Assembly (NCBI RefSeq): GCF_017255015.1
Contig: NZ_JAFKCS010000003.1
Coordinates: 38,014-102,013 of the forward strand
DNA: 64,000 nucleotides
Reading direction: 5' to 3'
Source: Bowmanella yangjiangensis
GTDB lineage: Bacteria; Pseudomonadota; Gammaproteobacteria; Enterobacterales; Alteromonadaceae
Under the pieces are notes generated by a model. The model was not told the origin of the DNA. It saw only the letters and a list, made by a program, of their open reading frames with translations, and ran no database searches. The position numbers and the translations under genes were made by a program. The number at the start of each line of letters is the position of its first letter. Position 1 is the first letter of the stretch. This document shows positions 9,356-18,935 of the stretch, one piece after another.

Positions 9356-9931
9356 TTAGTAGTAAGAATGTTCACCAGCATGGTGCTCGGTGGCATCCAT
9401 AACGCCTGTGAGCTCAGGAAACTGTGCAAGCATCTGTTTTTCAATGCCCTCTTTAAGCGTGACATCGACCATTGAACAACCATTACAACCGCCGCCAAAT
9501 TGCAGCACAGCTTTACCTGCGGGAGTGATTTCCAGTAACACGACTTTGCCGCCATGATTGGCCAATTGCGGATTGATTTCTGCATCAATCATATAGTTTA
9601 CCCGCTCTATTAGCGGCGCATCATCAGCAACCCGGCGCGTTTTGGCATTGGGTGCTTTGAGGGTAAGCTGAGAACCCATTTGGTCGGTGACAAAGTCAAT
9701 TTCCGCTTCTTCCAGAAAAGGTGCGCTGTCTTTATCTACAACCGCATCAAAACCATCAAACTCCAGACAGATATCTGAGGCTTCCACGGCATCGGGTGGA
9801 CAATAAGACACACCACACTCCGCTGTGGGCGTACCGGGATTGACGACAAACACTCTGATATTGGTATCTGGCTCTTGTTTATCCAAAAGCTTGCGAAAAT
9901 GTGCCTGTGCGGGTTCGGAAATGCGAATCAT
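9356..9931 (-). CDS. nfuA: Fe-S biogenesis protein NfuA
   Basis: 191-residue cytoplasmic carrier that passes [4Fe-4S] clusters to target enzymes, especially under oxidative stress or iron limitation. The N-terminal half is a degenerate A-type (HesB-like) domain; the C-terminal NifU domain carries the cluster ligands C149 and C152 in [11 protein letters not shown], the same positions as in E. coli NfuA. Downstream lies a clear terminator. In E. coli this gene neighbours comF/gntX and bioH; here an M14 peptidase gene lies in between. Confidence 0.96.
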   Translation of the reverse strand: MIRISEPAQAHFRKLLDKQEPDTNIRVFVVNPGTPTAECGVSYCPPDAVEASDICLEFDGFDAVVDKDSAPFLEEAEIDFVTDQMGSQLTLKAPNAKTRRVADDAPLIERVNYMIDAEINPQLANHGGKVVLLEITPAGKAVLQFGGGCNGCSMVDVTLKEGIEKQMLAQFPELTGVMDATEHHAGEHSYY

Positions 9932-10134
9932 CTGGTTGTCTCAACTGCCAACATGGGCCTATGATAGCAAAATTACTTGAGTAAAACACTCGGGTAATAA
10001 AATTCTTTGCGTGTGACTGATTGTCGCGTTGCTCCTGCGACCAGTGACGCTGTATTTGCTGTAGCTTAACTGGCAAGCCAGTGTCTTAGCTGCTAGTTTG
10101 GTCTGAAAAGATTAGTTAAATCAAGGGGCTAAGT

Positions 10135-12693
10135 ATGAATAAAATAACAAGAATCGGTCTGGGGATGGTGTGGCTGTTAACCGCGCCATTGTGTTTGGCG
10201 CAGGTGTCCAGTGATCTGGATTACCTACCCAATGACATTCAATACGATGCCAATGTGCCAACGCCTGAATCTGTACTTGGTTATCCTGTGGGTACCTGGC
10301 ATGTGCGGCATGATCAGATCGTTCAATATCTGTATAAATTAGCAGAAAGCTCTCCCAGAGTGAGTATTGAAGAAATTGGCCGTTCCCATGAACACAGACC
10401 CATTTTATTACTGACTTTTAGTTCAGAACAAAATCACAAAAACCTGCCTTCGCTTCGTCAATCACATCTGGAAGCCTTAAATGGCACTAAGCAAACAGCA
10501 TCGCCTCTGGTGCTGTGGATGGGCTATAGCGTGCATGGCAATGAACCCTCCGGGGCAAATGCCGGATTGCTGGTGGCCTATTATCTGGCAGCGGCACAAG
10601 GACCCAAAATTGAAAAGCTGCTTAACGAAACAGTGATTCTGCTTGAACCTGCTTTGAATCCGGATGGTCTGTCCCGGTTTGCCCAATGGGCGAATATGCA
10701 CAAAGGCCTGAATCTGGTCTCAGATCCTAATCACCGAGAGCATCGGGAAGGTTGGCCCAGTGGCCGTACCAACCACTATTGGTTTGATTTGAATCGTGAC
10801 TGGCTGCTGCTGACCCATCCAGAGTCCCGTGCCAGGATCAGTAAGTTTCATGAATGGCGGCCTCATGTTCTGACCGATTTTCATGAAATGGGCACTAACA
10901 GTACTTTCTTCTTTCAGCCGGGCATTCCAACCCGCAAGAATCCTTGGACGCCCGATGAGAATGTTGAGTTGACGCATGATTTAGGTAAATTCCATGCCTC
11001 CGCGTTAGACGCAGCAGGCCAGCTGTACTATACGCAGGAAGATTTTGATGATTTTTATTACGGTAAAGGCTCTACCTATCCCGATTCGATGGGCAGCGTA
11101 GGTATTTTGTTTGAACAGGCCAGTAGCCGTGGTCATTTGCAAGACTCTGTGCATGGGCCATTGTCTTTTCCTGCCACCATTCAAAATCAGGTCACCACCT
11201 CAATGTCGACGTTTGAAGGTGCCTTGGCTAACGCCCAGCAATTGAAGCGCTTTCAACAAGGTTTTGCGGCCCAGACAGAAAAGCTTGCATCCAAAGACAA
11301 GCTCTCAGGCTATTTACTGACGGAAGAAAAAGATAAAAGTCGCTTTAAAGCGCTTTTGGCGATTTTGGAACAGCACCATATCCGCATGCACGGGCTAAGC
11401 AAAGATATGGAACTAGAGGGGCGCAGTTATGCCAGTGACAACACCGTGTTCGTTCCCTTGGAGCAACCACAATACCGCTTGATTAAATCAATTTTCTCAA
11501 CCAGAACCAGTTTTAATGACAACACCTTCTACGATGTTTCCAACTGGAACCTGCCTCTGGCTTTTGACATTGATTTCAAAGAAGTAGAGAAGGGCGCTTG
11601 GCGTAAGCTACCACTGAGTGACAGTTTGCCGAGTTTGGTCACAGAGGCGTCCGATCTGGCTGATGGTGCTTACGCTTATGCTTTCTCCTGGCAAGATTCC
11701 AATGCGCCCAAGTTGCTGCAGTCTTTACTTGCTGCTGGTATCAAAGTGAAGGTCGCCGGAGGCGCCTTTACTGCAACGACTAATCATGGCGATATTGCTT
11801 TTGAGGCGGGCAGCGTGATTATCCCCCGGGCCCTGGCCCAACCAGAAGGCTGGCGCTCGACTATAGATAAGGCAAGTCGTGCTGCCGGTATTAAGGTGTG
11901 GTCGGTAACCTCTGGGCTGACAGCGCAAGGCAGTGATTTAGGAAGTCGTCATATGGCCATGGTTACTGCCCCGAAAGTGTTGTTAGTGGGCGGGGAAGGC
12001 ACATCCCAATATGAAGTGGGTGAAGTTTGGCATTATCTTGATCAGCATGTTGGATTACCAGCCTCTATCATTGAACTGGATCGCTTGAACAACCTTACTC
12101 TCGCTGACTACAGCCATATTCTTATGGTTGACGGCAATTATCGGAATCTCGATGAGAAGCTGGTGGATAAGTTGGCAGCTTGGATCAAGCAAGGCGGCGT
12201 CTTTATCACACAAAAGAACGCGGCCAAGCTGGCTGCACAACAGGAATGGCTGCAAGCCAGTTTTGCCTCTGACAAAGAAATTCAGGATGCTTTTGATACC
12301 AAGACATTAAGCTTTGCTGACCAGGAGGCTTTGCAAGGTAAGCAGCGGATAGCCGGTGCGGTATTTGCCGGTCAGGTTGATTTGAGCCATCCATTGGCAT
12401 TTGGCTACTCCGACGCCGATGTCGCCTTCTTGCGCAATACCAATATGGTGATGCAAGCAGCCGACAAGCCGTTTATTACTGTATCCAAGTACAAAAACAA
12501 AGCCTTACAGGCAGGTTACGCCAGCGAAGAAATGCAAAAATTATTATCGGGTAGCACCAATCTGGTGGCGAATAAAATGGGTAAGGGCATAGTGATTGGT
12601 ACAACGGATAACTTAACGTTCCGTGGTTATTGGTATGGCACCAGCCGTTTCCTGAGCAATGCCATTTACTTGTCCCCGTTGATGAGCAACTAG
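10135..12693 (+). CDS. Secreted M14 family zinc carboxypeptidase-like protein
   Basis: 852 residues with a signal peptide (about 1-22, cleavage near CLAQ). The M14 domain spans roughly residues 50-380. Zinc ligands are H134 and E137 in SVHGNEPSG and H250 in TDFHEMG. NPDG and FDLNRDW supply substrate-binding residues, and a catalytic-type Glu occurs in GILFEQ. The large remainder (about 400-852) includes a glutamine amidotransferase-like region around VLLVGGEGTSQYEVGEVW, as in other long periplasmic M14 proteins. AAGGGGC precedes the ATG. Its peptide substrate is unknown. Confidence 0.88.
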   Translation: MNKITRIGLGMVWLLTAPLCLAQVSSDLDYLPNDIQYDANVPTPESVLGYPVGTWHVRHDQIVQYLYKLAESSPRVSIEEIGRSHEHRPILLLTFSSEQNHKNLPSLRQSHLEALNGTKQTASPLVLWMGYSVHGNEPSGANAGLLVAYYLAAAQGPKIEKLLNETVILLEPALNPDGLSRFAQWANMHKGLNLVSDPNHREHREGWPSGRTNHYWFDLNRDWLLLTHPESRARISKFHEWRPHVLTDFHEMGTNSTFFFQPGIPTRKNPWTPDENVELTHDLGKFHASALDAAGQLYYTQEDFDDFYYGKGSTYPDSMGSVGILFEQASSRGHLQDSVHGPLSFPATIQNQVTTSMSTFEGALANAQQLKRFQQGFAAQTEKLASKDKLSGYLLTEEKDKSRFKALLAILEQHHIRMHGLSKDMELEGRSYASDNTVFVPLEQPQYRLIKSIFSTRTSFNDNTFYDVSNWNLPLAFDIDFKEVEKGAWRKLPLSDSLPSLVTEASDLADGAYAYAFSWQDSNAPKLLQSLLAAGIKVKVAGGAFTATTNHGDIAFEAGSVIIPRALAQPEGWRSTIDKASRAAGIKVWSVTSGLTAQGSDLGSRHMAMVTAPKVLLVGGEGTSQYEVGEVWHYLDQHVGLPASIIELDRLNNLTLADYSHILMVDGNYRNLDEKLVDKLAAWIKQGGVFITQKNAAKLAAQQEWLQASFASDKEIQDAFDTKTLSFADQEALQGKQRIAGAVFAGQVDLSHPLAFGYSDADVAFLRNTNMVMQAADKPFITVSKYKNKALQAGYASEEMQKLLSGSTNLVANKMGKGIVIGTTDNLTFRGYWYGTSRFLSNAIYLSPLMSN

Positions 12694-12703
12694 CCAGTAG
12701 TCG

Positions 12704-13399
12704 CTAGTTACTCGTGCCTGGCGACAGGCTAATGGCAATAGCCCAGACTTCAATATGTAAGCTGGGCTTTGCTTTTTTAAGGGCTTTGCTAAGGCTGTTA
12801 ACCGTACTTCCTGTCGCGATGATGTCATCAAATATGGCGACATGTTGATAGGCCGGTGATGATGATAGCCTGAAGGCGTCACGCAGATTTTTGCGTCGTT
12901 GTGCACCGCTAAGTTGAGTTTGCGCTTGGGTCGCTTTGCTCCGTTGGCAGAGCTGGTCGTCTAAGGCAATGCCGGAAAGGGCCGACAGGTGCTTTGCAAT
13001 TTCCATTGTCTGATTGTATTTGCGTTTTGCATAGCGCTTATAATGCAGCGGCATCGGCAGTATCACCTCAGGACGCTTGCCATTATGAGTGAGTGCAATT
13101 CGATAAAACTGCTCCGCTAGCGCCTTGGCACATAGGGTGCGCTGATTGAATTTCAGTGCGGTAAGCAATTTATCCCATGGCCAGCAATATTCAGTGCTGA
13201 CCAATAAGCTGTCGTAGGCTACCTGTTGTAGCCCACTTTTGATTTTAGGCCAGTTAAGCAAGTTATAGTCGCATTGGGATAAGGCCAACACCGGCAGATC
13301 TGTCTGACAATAGTGGCAAATTAACGCGTCTGCTGGTTGTTGACAGAGCAGACAACTTTGCGGGATCTTGAATCCTATTGTTTTTAGCATTCCTGCCAT
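12704..13399 (-). CDS. ComF family protein (GntX-like phosphoribosyltransferase fold)
   Basis: 231 residues. An N-terminal zinc-finger-like motif CLLCQQ..CHYCQ (about residues 15-35) is followed by a phosphoribosyltransferase fold with the PRPP loop IFDDIIATGSTV near the C-terminus. ComF proteins take part in handling single-stranded DNA taken up during competence; the E. coli counterpart GntX sits beside bioH and nfuA, as here. The frame stays open for 77 codons further upstream, but AAAGGAGG nine bases before the ATG at 13399 decides the start. The gene is divergent from bioH. Confidence 0.92.
   Translation of the reverse strand: MAGMLKTIGFKIPQSCLLCQQPADALICHYCQTDLPVLALSQCDYNLLNWPKIKSGLQQVAYDSLLVSTEYCWPWDKLLTALKFNQRTLCAKALAEQFYRIALTHNGKRPEVILPMPLHYKRYAKRKYNQTMEIAKHLSALSGIALDDQLCQRSKATQAQTQLSGAQRRKNLRDAFRLSSSPAYQHVAIFDDIIATGSTVNSLSKALKKAKPSLHIEVWAIAISLSPGTSN
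12740..12778 (+). terminator. Possible terminator of the M14 gene inside the 3' end of comF
   Basis: AGCCCAG pairs with CTGGGCT, extended by CTT/AAG after a one-base bulge, and is followed by TTTGCTTTTTT on the plus strand. It begins 46 bases after the M14 stop, within the antisense comF coding sequence. The T-rich tract codes for the lysines near the ComF C-terminus, so its T content may be partly coincidental. Confidence 0.5.
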
Positions 13400-13428
13400 T
13401 AGACTGGCCTCCTTTTCACAAAGAGTAG

Positions 13429-14214
13429 ATGATTTTTGTGTTGATCTCCGACTCCGTAGGCACTGGTTCAAAAGTCTTACTGTTACATGGCTGGGGACTG
13501 AACAGTGAAGTGTGGCAGCCGCTTGTCGAGCGTTTACAGGATAGATTTCAGTTTGTACTGCTGGACTTACCAGGCTTTGGCCACAACCAGCAACTTGTTC
13601 CTGATAGCTATGATCTGGATTCATTGACAACGCTGATTGCGGAACAGTTCAAAGAGCCAATGATTGTAATGGGGTGGTCATTAGGTGGACTGGTTGCCCA
13701 GCAACTGGCGCTGCAGTTCCCTAAGCTGGTGCGCGCTCTGATCTGTGTAACCAGCACACCGAAGTTCCTTGCCACCGAACAGTGGCCAGGTATTAAAGCC
13801 GATGTGCTAAGAGCTTTTGCAACGCAGTTGCGCTCGGATCCACAAAAAACGATAGAACGTTTTTTGGCTATTCAGGCGCTTGGTAGCGAGAGAACCAAGG
13901 CGGACATACAAAATCTAAAGATGCTGCTGGCAAACCGGCCCACGCCCTCCAAACTTGCACTGGCAAAGGGATTAGCCATCTTGGAACAGGCTGATTTATG
14001 TGAACAGATTGGTTCTATTCGTTGCCCAACGTTGAGAATCTACGGTCGCAACGACAGTTTAGTGCCCAAGGCGACACTGGAGCAGGTGGAATTGTTGCAA
14101 CCCTCGGCTTCGTCAATGCTATTTCCAGGTGCTTCGCATGCCCCCTTTATCTCCCATGCGGATGAATTTGCAGATGCAGTCAGTGAATATTTGGGCAAGT
14201 GCCTGATAGCTTAA
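13429..14214 (+). CDS. bioH: Pimeloyl-ACP methyl ester carboxylesterase BioH
   Basis: 261-residue alpha/beta hydrolase that frees pimeloyl-ACP from its methyl ester late in biotin precursor synthesis. The catalytic triad can be placed as S84 (GWSLGG), D209 (YGRNDS) and H237 (GASHAPF), each two residues from the E. coli positions; LLLHGWGLNSEVW is the oxyanion-hole region. Only 29 bp separate its ATG from the divergent comF start. The Shine-Dalgarno is weak. The other bio genes are not in the window. Confidence 0.93.
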   Translation: MIFVLISDSVGTGSKVLLLHGWGLNSEVWQPLVERLQDRFQFVLLDLPGFGHNQQLVPDSYDLDSLTTLIAEQFKEPMIVMGWSLGGLVAQQLALQFPKLVRALICVTSTPKFLATEQWPGIKADVLRAFATQLRSDPQKTIERFLAIQALGSERTKADIQNLKMLLANRPTPSKLALAKGLAILEQADLCEQIGSIRCPTLRIYGRNDSLVPKATLEQVELLQPSASSMLFPGASHAPFISHADEFADAVSEYLGKCLIA

Positions 14215-14288
14215 AGCAAAATTAACCCAAGACTTCTATTTTTGCCTAAATTGGTTAATAATTAGGCATGAGGTAATAGGGGTAGTTT

Positions 14289-14609
14289 ATGTCGGTGAAT
14301 TTCGATAGCAATATCAATTCGGCCATATTGTCGGGCACGCTCGGTTTGCAGCGTGCATCTGACGGTATTACCCAGCATTCTATCAGCTTGGCACAACAGC
14401 AAGCTCAGCTGCGCGATCCTAAAGAAGTCTTGGCCGATGCTGCGGTGCAGCAGATTGGCTTGAGCAGCAAGCTGCTACCATCGGGGGGGGATAACCTCAC
14501 TAATGATTTAGTTGGGCTGACCTTGAATCTGCGCAACGCTCAGGCTAGTGGCAAGGTATTGGACGTGGCCAAAGATACCATTGGCCGATTAATCGATGAG
14601 TTGGCCTGA
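14289..14609 (+). CDS. Hypothetical protein with flagellin-tail-like C-terminus
   Basis: 106 residues, no signal peptide or membrane helix. The N-terminus (NINSAILSGTLGLQRASDGI) and the amphipathic C-terminal helix (NLRNAQASGKVLDVAKDTIGRLIDEL) resemble the terminal coiled segments of flagellar hook-associated proteins and flagellins, but no such domain is complete. AGGGG precedes the ATG. It ends six bases before the next gene, so the two are probably co-transcribed. Function unknown. Confidence 0.75.
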   Translation: MSVNFDSNINSAILSGTLGLQRASDGITQHSISLAQQQAQLRDPKEVLADAAVQQIGLSSKLLPSGGDNLTNDLVGLTLNLRNAQASGKVLDVAKDTIGRLIDELA

Positions 14610-14615
14610 TTTATT

Positions 14616-15563
14616 ATGAATATTGTCGCACCGGCTCTCACCGCCATTCCTTTGAATACCGCTAATCTGAATACAGAGGCGGCGCGCCGTGACAATGTTG
14701 CCCGGGAAACTGTACCTCAACTCACAAATACCGAGAATTCCGCCGCACAATCTGGTTTAGGTTCAGAATCTGATCGGGTGAAGACCCCGGGGCAAGCGCC
14801 TCAGCCAGTTACTTACGAGAAACCACAAGTCGGTCAGCAAACACCGCTGCAAGGCGAGGGGCGCCAGGATAAAGACAATTCTGAAGATCCCAGTGCTGGT
14901 AAGCAAGATAGTAAAGGCGAGCAGCAAAACGCTTCTGAGCAGAAGAAGGTTGAAGAGCTCAAACAACGTGATCAGGAAGTTCGCGCCCATGAGCAGGCCC
15001 ATGCTGCGGTTGGCGGGCAACATGCAGGCGCACCAAGTTATGAGTTTGAAACCGGACCGGATGGCAGACGTTATGCGGTAGGCGGTGAAGTCAGTATTGA
15101 TATTTCCGAAGGTAAGTCTCCCGAAGAGACTCTACGCAAAATGCAGCAGGTGCGGGCCGCTGCCTTAGCCCCGGCGGAGCCTTCCCCCCAAGATTTAAGA
15201 GTGGCGGCGGAAGCACAGCAGCGCGCTTCTGAAGCCAGACAGGATATTGCCCGTGAGACAGCACAAAGCGCCGAACAGGCCTTGCAGGCAGTAGCGACAG
15301 ATAAATCCGAACAGCAGAATAATGCAGGTTCAGTCCCTGAGCTTAGCGATATTGTTGATGGCGGCGGCGTGACGCCTCCGCGTCGTACATTACAGCAGGA
15401 TGATCCGGTGGCTGAAGCGGTAGGACTGGAGTCTAGTAGTACAGAGTTTAGGAATGCGCAGGCTAGTTTGGATGTGGAAATCAGCGCCCGCAGTCTGCGT
15501 ATAGAAAGTTTTTATCAGCAGGTTTCGCAACCCAAAGCCTATTCGCTGCAACAAAGTGCCTGA
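14616..15563 (+). CDS. SprA-related putative metallopeptidase
   Basis: 315 residues, low-complexity and Gln/Glu-rich at both ends, with a conserved core at about residues 110-180. The core holds HEQAH (residues 125-129), an HExxH zinc motif, followed by [21 protein letters not shown] and a helix rich in Ala. This core matches the SprA-related family annotated as putative metalloproteases, for which I know no demonstrated substrate. No secretion signal is visible. It sits in tandem with the flagellin-tail-like gene and is followed by a strong terminator. Confidence 0.82.
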   Translation: MNIVAPALTAIPLNTANLNTEAARRDNVARETVPQLTNTENSAAQSGLGSESDRVKTPGQAPQPVTYEKPQVGQQTPLQGEGRQDKDNSEDPSAGKQDSKGEQQNASEQKKVEELKQRDQEVRAHEQAHAAVGGQHAGAPSYEFETGPDGRRYAVGGEVSIDISEGKSPEETLRKMQQVRAAALAPAEPSPQDLRVAAEAQQRASEARQDIARETAQSAEQALQAVATDKSEQQNNAGSVPELSDIVDGGGVTPPRRTLQQDDPVAEAVGLESSSTEFRNAQASLDVEISARSLRIESFYQQVSQPKAYSLQQSA

Positions 15564-15582
15564 GATAAGTAATTTGGATAAG

Positions 15583-15607
15583 ACAACGCCCCTTAATGGG
15601 GCGTTGT
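15583..15607. terminator. Bidirectional terminator between sprA-like gene and tex
   Basis: ACAACGCCCC and GGGGCGTTGT form a perfect 10-bp stem around TTAAT, followed on the plus strand by TGTTTCT. It lies 20 bases after the plus-strand stop and nine bases beyond the minus-strand tex stop, so it probably serves both genes. Confidence 0.85.
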
Positions 15608-15615
15608 TGTTTCTA

Positions 15616-17931
15616 TCAGGGCTTTTTCGCTTTGGCGAATGCTTCTGCCAAGGCATTACCCATGGCACTATTGGCAGGTTGGGCCTGGCGCTGTGGCTTA
15701 GCCTGTGCAGCTCGCTGAACTTGAGGCTTGGTGCTTCTGTCCGGCTTAGCTTGTGCTTGCTTGGATGAAGGTTCGTCGTTCAGTCGCATGCTGAAGGAAA
15801 TACGATTACGTGCCACATCGACCTCCATCACTTTAACTTTGACGATATCACCGGCCTTTACCACTTCACGCGGATCAGAGATAAACTTATCTGTCATGGC
15901 GGAGATATGTACCAGACCATCCTGATGCACACCCACATCCACAAAGGCACCAAAGTTAGCCACATTGCTGACCACACCTTCCAGGATCATGCCTGGCTTC
16001 AGATCGCTAACCTGCTCTATGCCGTCCTTAAAAGTGGCAGTTTTAAACTCAGGACGCGGGTCCCGGCCAGGCTTGTCTAATTCAGCGAGGATATCGGTGA
16101 TGGTCGGAATACCAAAAGTCTGATTGGCAAAATCTTGCGGCTTTAGCGATTTAAGCAGGTCTTTATTACCTATCAGAGAACCGATGTCGGTTCCGGCACT
16201 CTGGCTGATATGTTTAACCAACTCGTATGCCTCCGGGTGCACAGCAGAGGCGTCTAATGGATTGCTTCCACCCATCACGCGCAAAAAGCCCGCAGCTTGT
16301 TCAAATGCTTTGGGACCGAGCCTTTCTACCTTAAGCAGCTGTTTACGGTCAGCAAAGGCACCGTGTTGATCCCGGTAACTGACAATATTTTGAGCCAAAG
16401 TGCGGTTTAACCCCGATACATAGCTAAGTAAAGCAGGAGATGCCATATTGAGATCGACGCCAACGGCGTTAACGCAATCCTCTACCACGGTATCCAGAGA
16501 CTTACCCAACTGACTTTGGGAAACATCATGCTGATATTGTCCAACCCCTATGGCTTTGGGCTCGATTTTGACTAACTCAGCCAGGGGATCCTGTAAACGT
16601 CTGGCAATAGAAACCGCCCCACGAAGAGAAACATCCAGGTCCGGTAGTTCGTTAGAAGCCAGTTCTGAGGCTGAATAAACAGATGCGCCAGCCTCGCTGA
16701 CCACAATCTTATTGATCTTCAGGTCAGGCAAGGCTTTGACGACTTCGCTGGCTAGCTTATCTGTCTCACGCGAAGCCGTGCCGTTACCAATACTGATAAG
16801 CTGCACTTTGTGTTGCTGACACATCAGCGCCAGGGTGCGAACTGATTTATCCCACTGATTTTGCGGGGCATGTGGGAAGATAGTGTTAGTGGCGACCACC
16901 TTACCTGTAGCATCTACCACTGCGACTTTGACGCCGGTCCGCAAACCCGGATCAAGACCCATGGTGACTTTGGCACCAGCTGGAGCTGCCATCAGTAGGT
17001 CCTGCAGATTCTTGGCGAATACGCTGATGGCTTCCAGTTCTGCTTTTTCACGCAGGCTGCCAAACAATTCATTTTCCATGTGTAGCAGGATTTTTACCCG
17101 CCATGTCCATTGCACCACAGACTGCAGCCACTTGTCGGCCGCGCGTCCATTATCGCGAATATCCAGATGCTGGGCGATGATGGATTCGCACTGGGAGCTG
17201 CGGTCGCCTTCTTCATTGGCCGGGTCTGCATTCATGGAAACTTGCAGCAAGCCTTCATTGCGGCCACGGAACATTGCCAACGCCCGGTGTGAAGGGGTCT
17301 TGCTGAGCTGTTCGCTATGTGCAAAGTAATCCGCATACTTAGCCGCTTCTTTTTCCTTGCCAGCTACCACTTTGCTTTGAATATGGGCTTCTCTGGTCAG
17401 GTGTAAACGAATTTTCTGCAAAAGCGCCGCATCTTCAGCAAAGCGCTCCATCAAAATATAACGGGCACCTTCCAAAGCGGCTTTGGTATCTGCAACGTCG
17501 GCATTTAGATACTCTGTAGCAAGAGCTTCTGGATCCTGATTGGGATCCGCAAACAAACTGTCAGCAAGGGGCTCCAGACCTGCCTCGATGGCAATTTGTC
17601 CTTTCGTACGTCGCTTGGGTTTATAAGGCAGATACAGGTCTTCCAGCTCGGTTTTATTGTCGGCTGCGAGTATCTTAGCTTGTAGTTCTGGAGTGAGTTT
17701 GTCCTGTTCACCAATAGATTTAAGAATCACCTGGCGACGGTCTTCTAAGTCTCGCAAGTAACCTAAACGTTGCTCTAGGGTACGCAACTGCGCGTCATCC
17801 AGCCCGTTTGTGGCTTCTTTACGATAACGGGCAATAAAGGGAACAGTGGCTCCGTCGTCAAGCAGGGTAACAGCGGCTTGGACTTGTTGAGGAGAGACGG
17901 AGAGTTCAGAGGCAATTTTTTCTATGATCAT
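15616..17931 (-). CDS. tex: Tex family transcription accessory protein
   Basis: 771-residue cytoplasmic nucleic-acid-binding protein. In order: an N-terminal Tex domain, a YqgF/RuvC-like domain starting at [17 protein letters not shown] (about residue 325), helix-hairpin-helix segments ([16 protein letters not shown] and following), an S1 RNA-binding domain (about 648-720; [21 protein letters not shown]) and a basic, Gln/Ala-rich tail. Length matches the family. AAGG precedes the ATG. It follows greB on the same strand, the order found in E. coli (greB-yhgF). Confidence 0.96.
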   Translation of the reverse strand: MIIEKIASELSVSPQQVQAAVTLLDDGATVPFIARYRKEATNGLDDAQLRTLEQRLGYLRDLEDRRQVILKSIGEQDKLTPELQAKILAADNKTELEDLYLPYKPKRRTKGQIAIEAGLEPLADSLFADPNQDPEALATEYLNADVADTKAALEGARYILMERFAEDAALLQKIRLHLTREAHIQSKVVAGKEKEAAKYADYFAHSEQLSKTPSHRALAMFRGRNEGLLQVSMNADPANEEGDRSSQCESIIAQHLDIRDNGRAADKWLQSVVQWTWRVKILLHMENELFGSLREKAELEAISVFAKNLQDLLMAAPAGAKVTMGLDPGLRTGVKVAVVDATGKVVATNTIFPHAPQNQWDKSVRTLALMCQQHKVQLISIGNGTASRETDKLASEVVKALPDLKINKIVVSEAGASVYSASELASNELPDLDVSLRGAVSIARRLQDPLAELVKIEPKAIGVGQYQHDVSQSQLGKSLDTVVEDCVNAVGVDLNMASPALLSYVSGLNRTLAQNIVSYRDQHGAFADRKQLLKVERLGPKAFEQAAGFLRVMGGSNPLDASAVHPEAYELVKHISQSAGTDIGSLIGNKDLLKSLKPQDFANQTFGIPTITDILAELDKPGRDPRPEFKTATFKDGIEQVSDLKPGMILEGVVSNVANFGAFVDVGVHQDGLVHISAMTDKFISDPREVVKAGDIVKVKVMEVDVARNRISFSMRLNDEPSSKQAQAKPDRSTKPQVQRAAQAKPQRQAQPANSAMGNALAEAFAKAKKP

Positions 17932-18032
17932 GGGGTGCCTTGGTGGCTGATGATAATGTTAAACAGGGCCTTTATAAGGGCTATGCTGGCAAAATTCCAG
18001 CCCGATGCCGGTAATTACTGACAAAAACCTTG

Positions 18033-18512
18033 TCAGTCCTGACCTGGATAGTGAATTTCCACAACAAACCATTGCTTGCGGCCTGTAGGGGTTTGTACCC
18101 AAACTTCGTCGTCCACTTCCTTTTTTAGCAGCGCACGGGCCATCGGTGAGTCGATGGAAATATAGTCTTTACGAGCGTAGATTTCATCCGGACCGACAAT
18201 ACGGAACTTGAGGGTCTCACCTTGTTCGTTTTCTACTTCAACCCAGGCACCAAAAAACACTTTGCCTTTTTGTTGTGGCGAATAATCCACCACCTTAATA
18301 ATTTCCAGGCGCTTGCGCAGATACCTGACGCGTCGGTCAATTTCCCTTAACAACTTTTTGTTGTACTGGTAGTCGGCGTTCTCGCTGCGATCTCCCAGAC
18401 TGGCCGCCCAGGCCACTTTCTTGGTCACCTCAGGGCGTTTCTCGCGCCACAGATGATCTAGCTCCTGCTTTAGGCTGTCGAATCCTTCCCGGGTTATAAG
18501 ATCTGTTTTCAT
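18033..18512 (-). CDS. greB: Transcription elongation factor GreB
   Basis: 159-residue factor that enters the RNA polymerase secondary channel and stimulates cleavage of backtracked RNA. An N-terminal coiled coil carries the acidic tip [12 protein letters not shown]; the C-terminal FKBP-like domain contains [17 protein letters not shown] start at the ATG at 18512 because [10 protein letters not shown] aligns with the E. coli N-terminus (MKTPLVTREG). The ATG six codons upstream (18530) has no better ribosome-binding site. Followed by tex. Confidence 0.95.
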   Translation of the reverse strand: MKTDLITREGFDSLKQELDHLWREKRPEVTKKVAWAASLGDRSENADYQYNKKLLREIDRRVRYLRKRLEIIKVVDYSPQQKGKVFFGAWVEVENEQGETLKFRIVGPDEIYARKDYISIDSPMARALLKKEVDDEVWVQTPTGRKQWFVVEIHYPGQD

Positions 18513-18664
18513 AGGTAATTGAACCTGCATGGTTGAATGCCCGATATAGCCATATCTTCGAATGCTAGGAATTGTTCTATAACATTGTGCATTGCATCAG
18601 CGTGTTGTTATGACAAAAACGTTTCAAAAGGTCGGCGCAATTTGGCCTATTTCTTCTACACTAA

Positions 18665-18935
18665 AAGTTAGGTAACGGCAGGGGAATAGCGATTGTAGCT
18701 GCCCATACTGCTTGAGTTACCTGCCATGCATGTAGCCTATGCTACCGGGTGAAATGCCTAACAATCTTGTCATTGAAACTGAGCTGGGTAGCAAACAACG
18801 CGGAAAGAACGTAACCGGTGCAAGCCGGCCCATGTCACCCGTATAACGGGTATTGCGATGAGGGACCCAAGGTTCAGCAAGGAAATAGCTGATTAAGACA
18901 AGAAATGCCGGGTACGATGTACCCGGCTTTTTCTT
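18665..18935 (+). ncRNA. Candidate structured noncoding RNA with intrinsic terminator
   Basis: The 422-bp gap between greB and the FKBP gene holds no convincing ORF but many helices: AGGTAAC/GTTACCT (18670-18722) around GGCAG/CTGCC; GTAGC/GCTAC (18732-18745); CCGG/CCGG (815-828 of 18 kb); ACCCG/CGGGT (18837-18851); CAGC/GCTG (18876-18891) with AAGGA in the loop; and a 9-bp terminator stem at 18907-18927 followed by TTTTT. Purine-rich loops favour the plus strand. No gene follows closely on that strand, so a free RNA of about 265 nt is likelier than a leader. It matches no RNA family I can recall. The promoter is not evident. Bases 18513-18664 hold only the greB upstream region. Confidence 0.5.
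18907..18932. terminator. Terminator of FKBP gene and of the candidate RNA
   Basis: GCCGGGTAC, a 3-base loop and GTACCCGGC form a 9-bp stem. The plus side continues with TTTTTCTTT, the minus side with ATTTCTTGTCTT. It lies seven bases beyond the stop of the minus-strand FKBP gene, so it can end that transcript and also a plus-strand RNA coming from 18.66 kb. Confidence 0.85.

Noticed and set aside
9312-10134. LexA box or SOS link for the DinF-type transporter
   Set aside because: No lexA gene and no CTGT-N8-ACAG site were seen around the transporter.
13400-13630. 77-codon N-terminal extension of ComF overlapping bioH
   Set aside because: The start at 13399 has a near-perfect Shine-Dalgarno, and the extension is antisense to the conserved bioH N-terminus.
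18665-18935. CsrB/CsrC-type RNA or a cobalamin riboswitch
   Set aside because: Only three or four GGA motifs occur and just one is in a clear hairpin loop, far fewer than in CsrB. The CCGGTGCAAGCCGG element recalls part of the cobalamin motif, but the GGGAA context, the B12 box and a target gene are missing.
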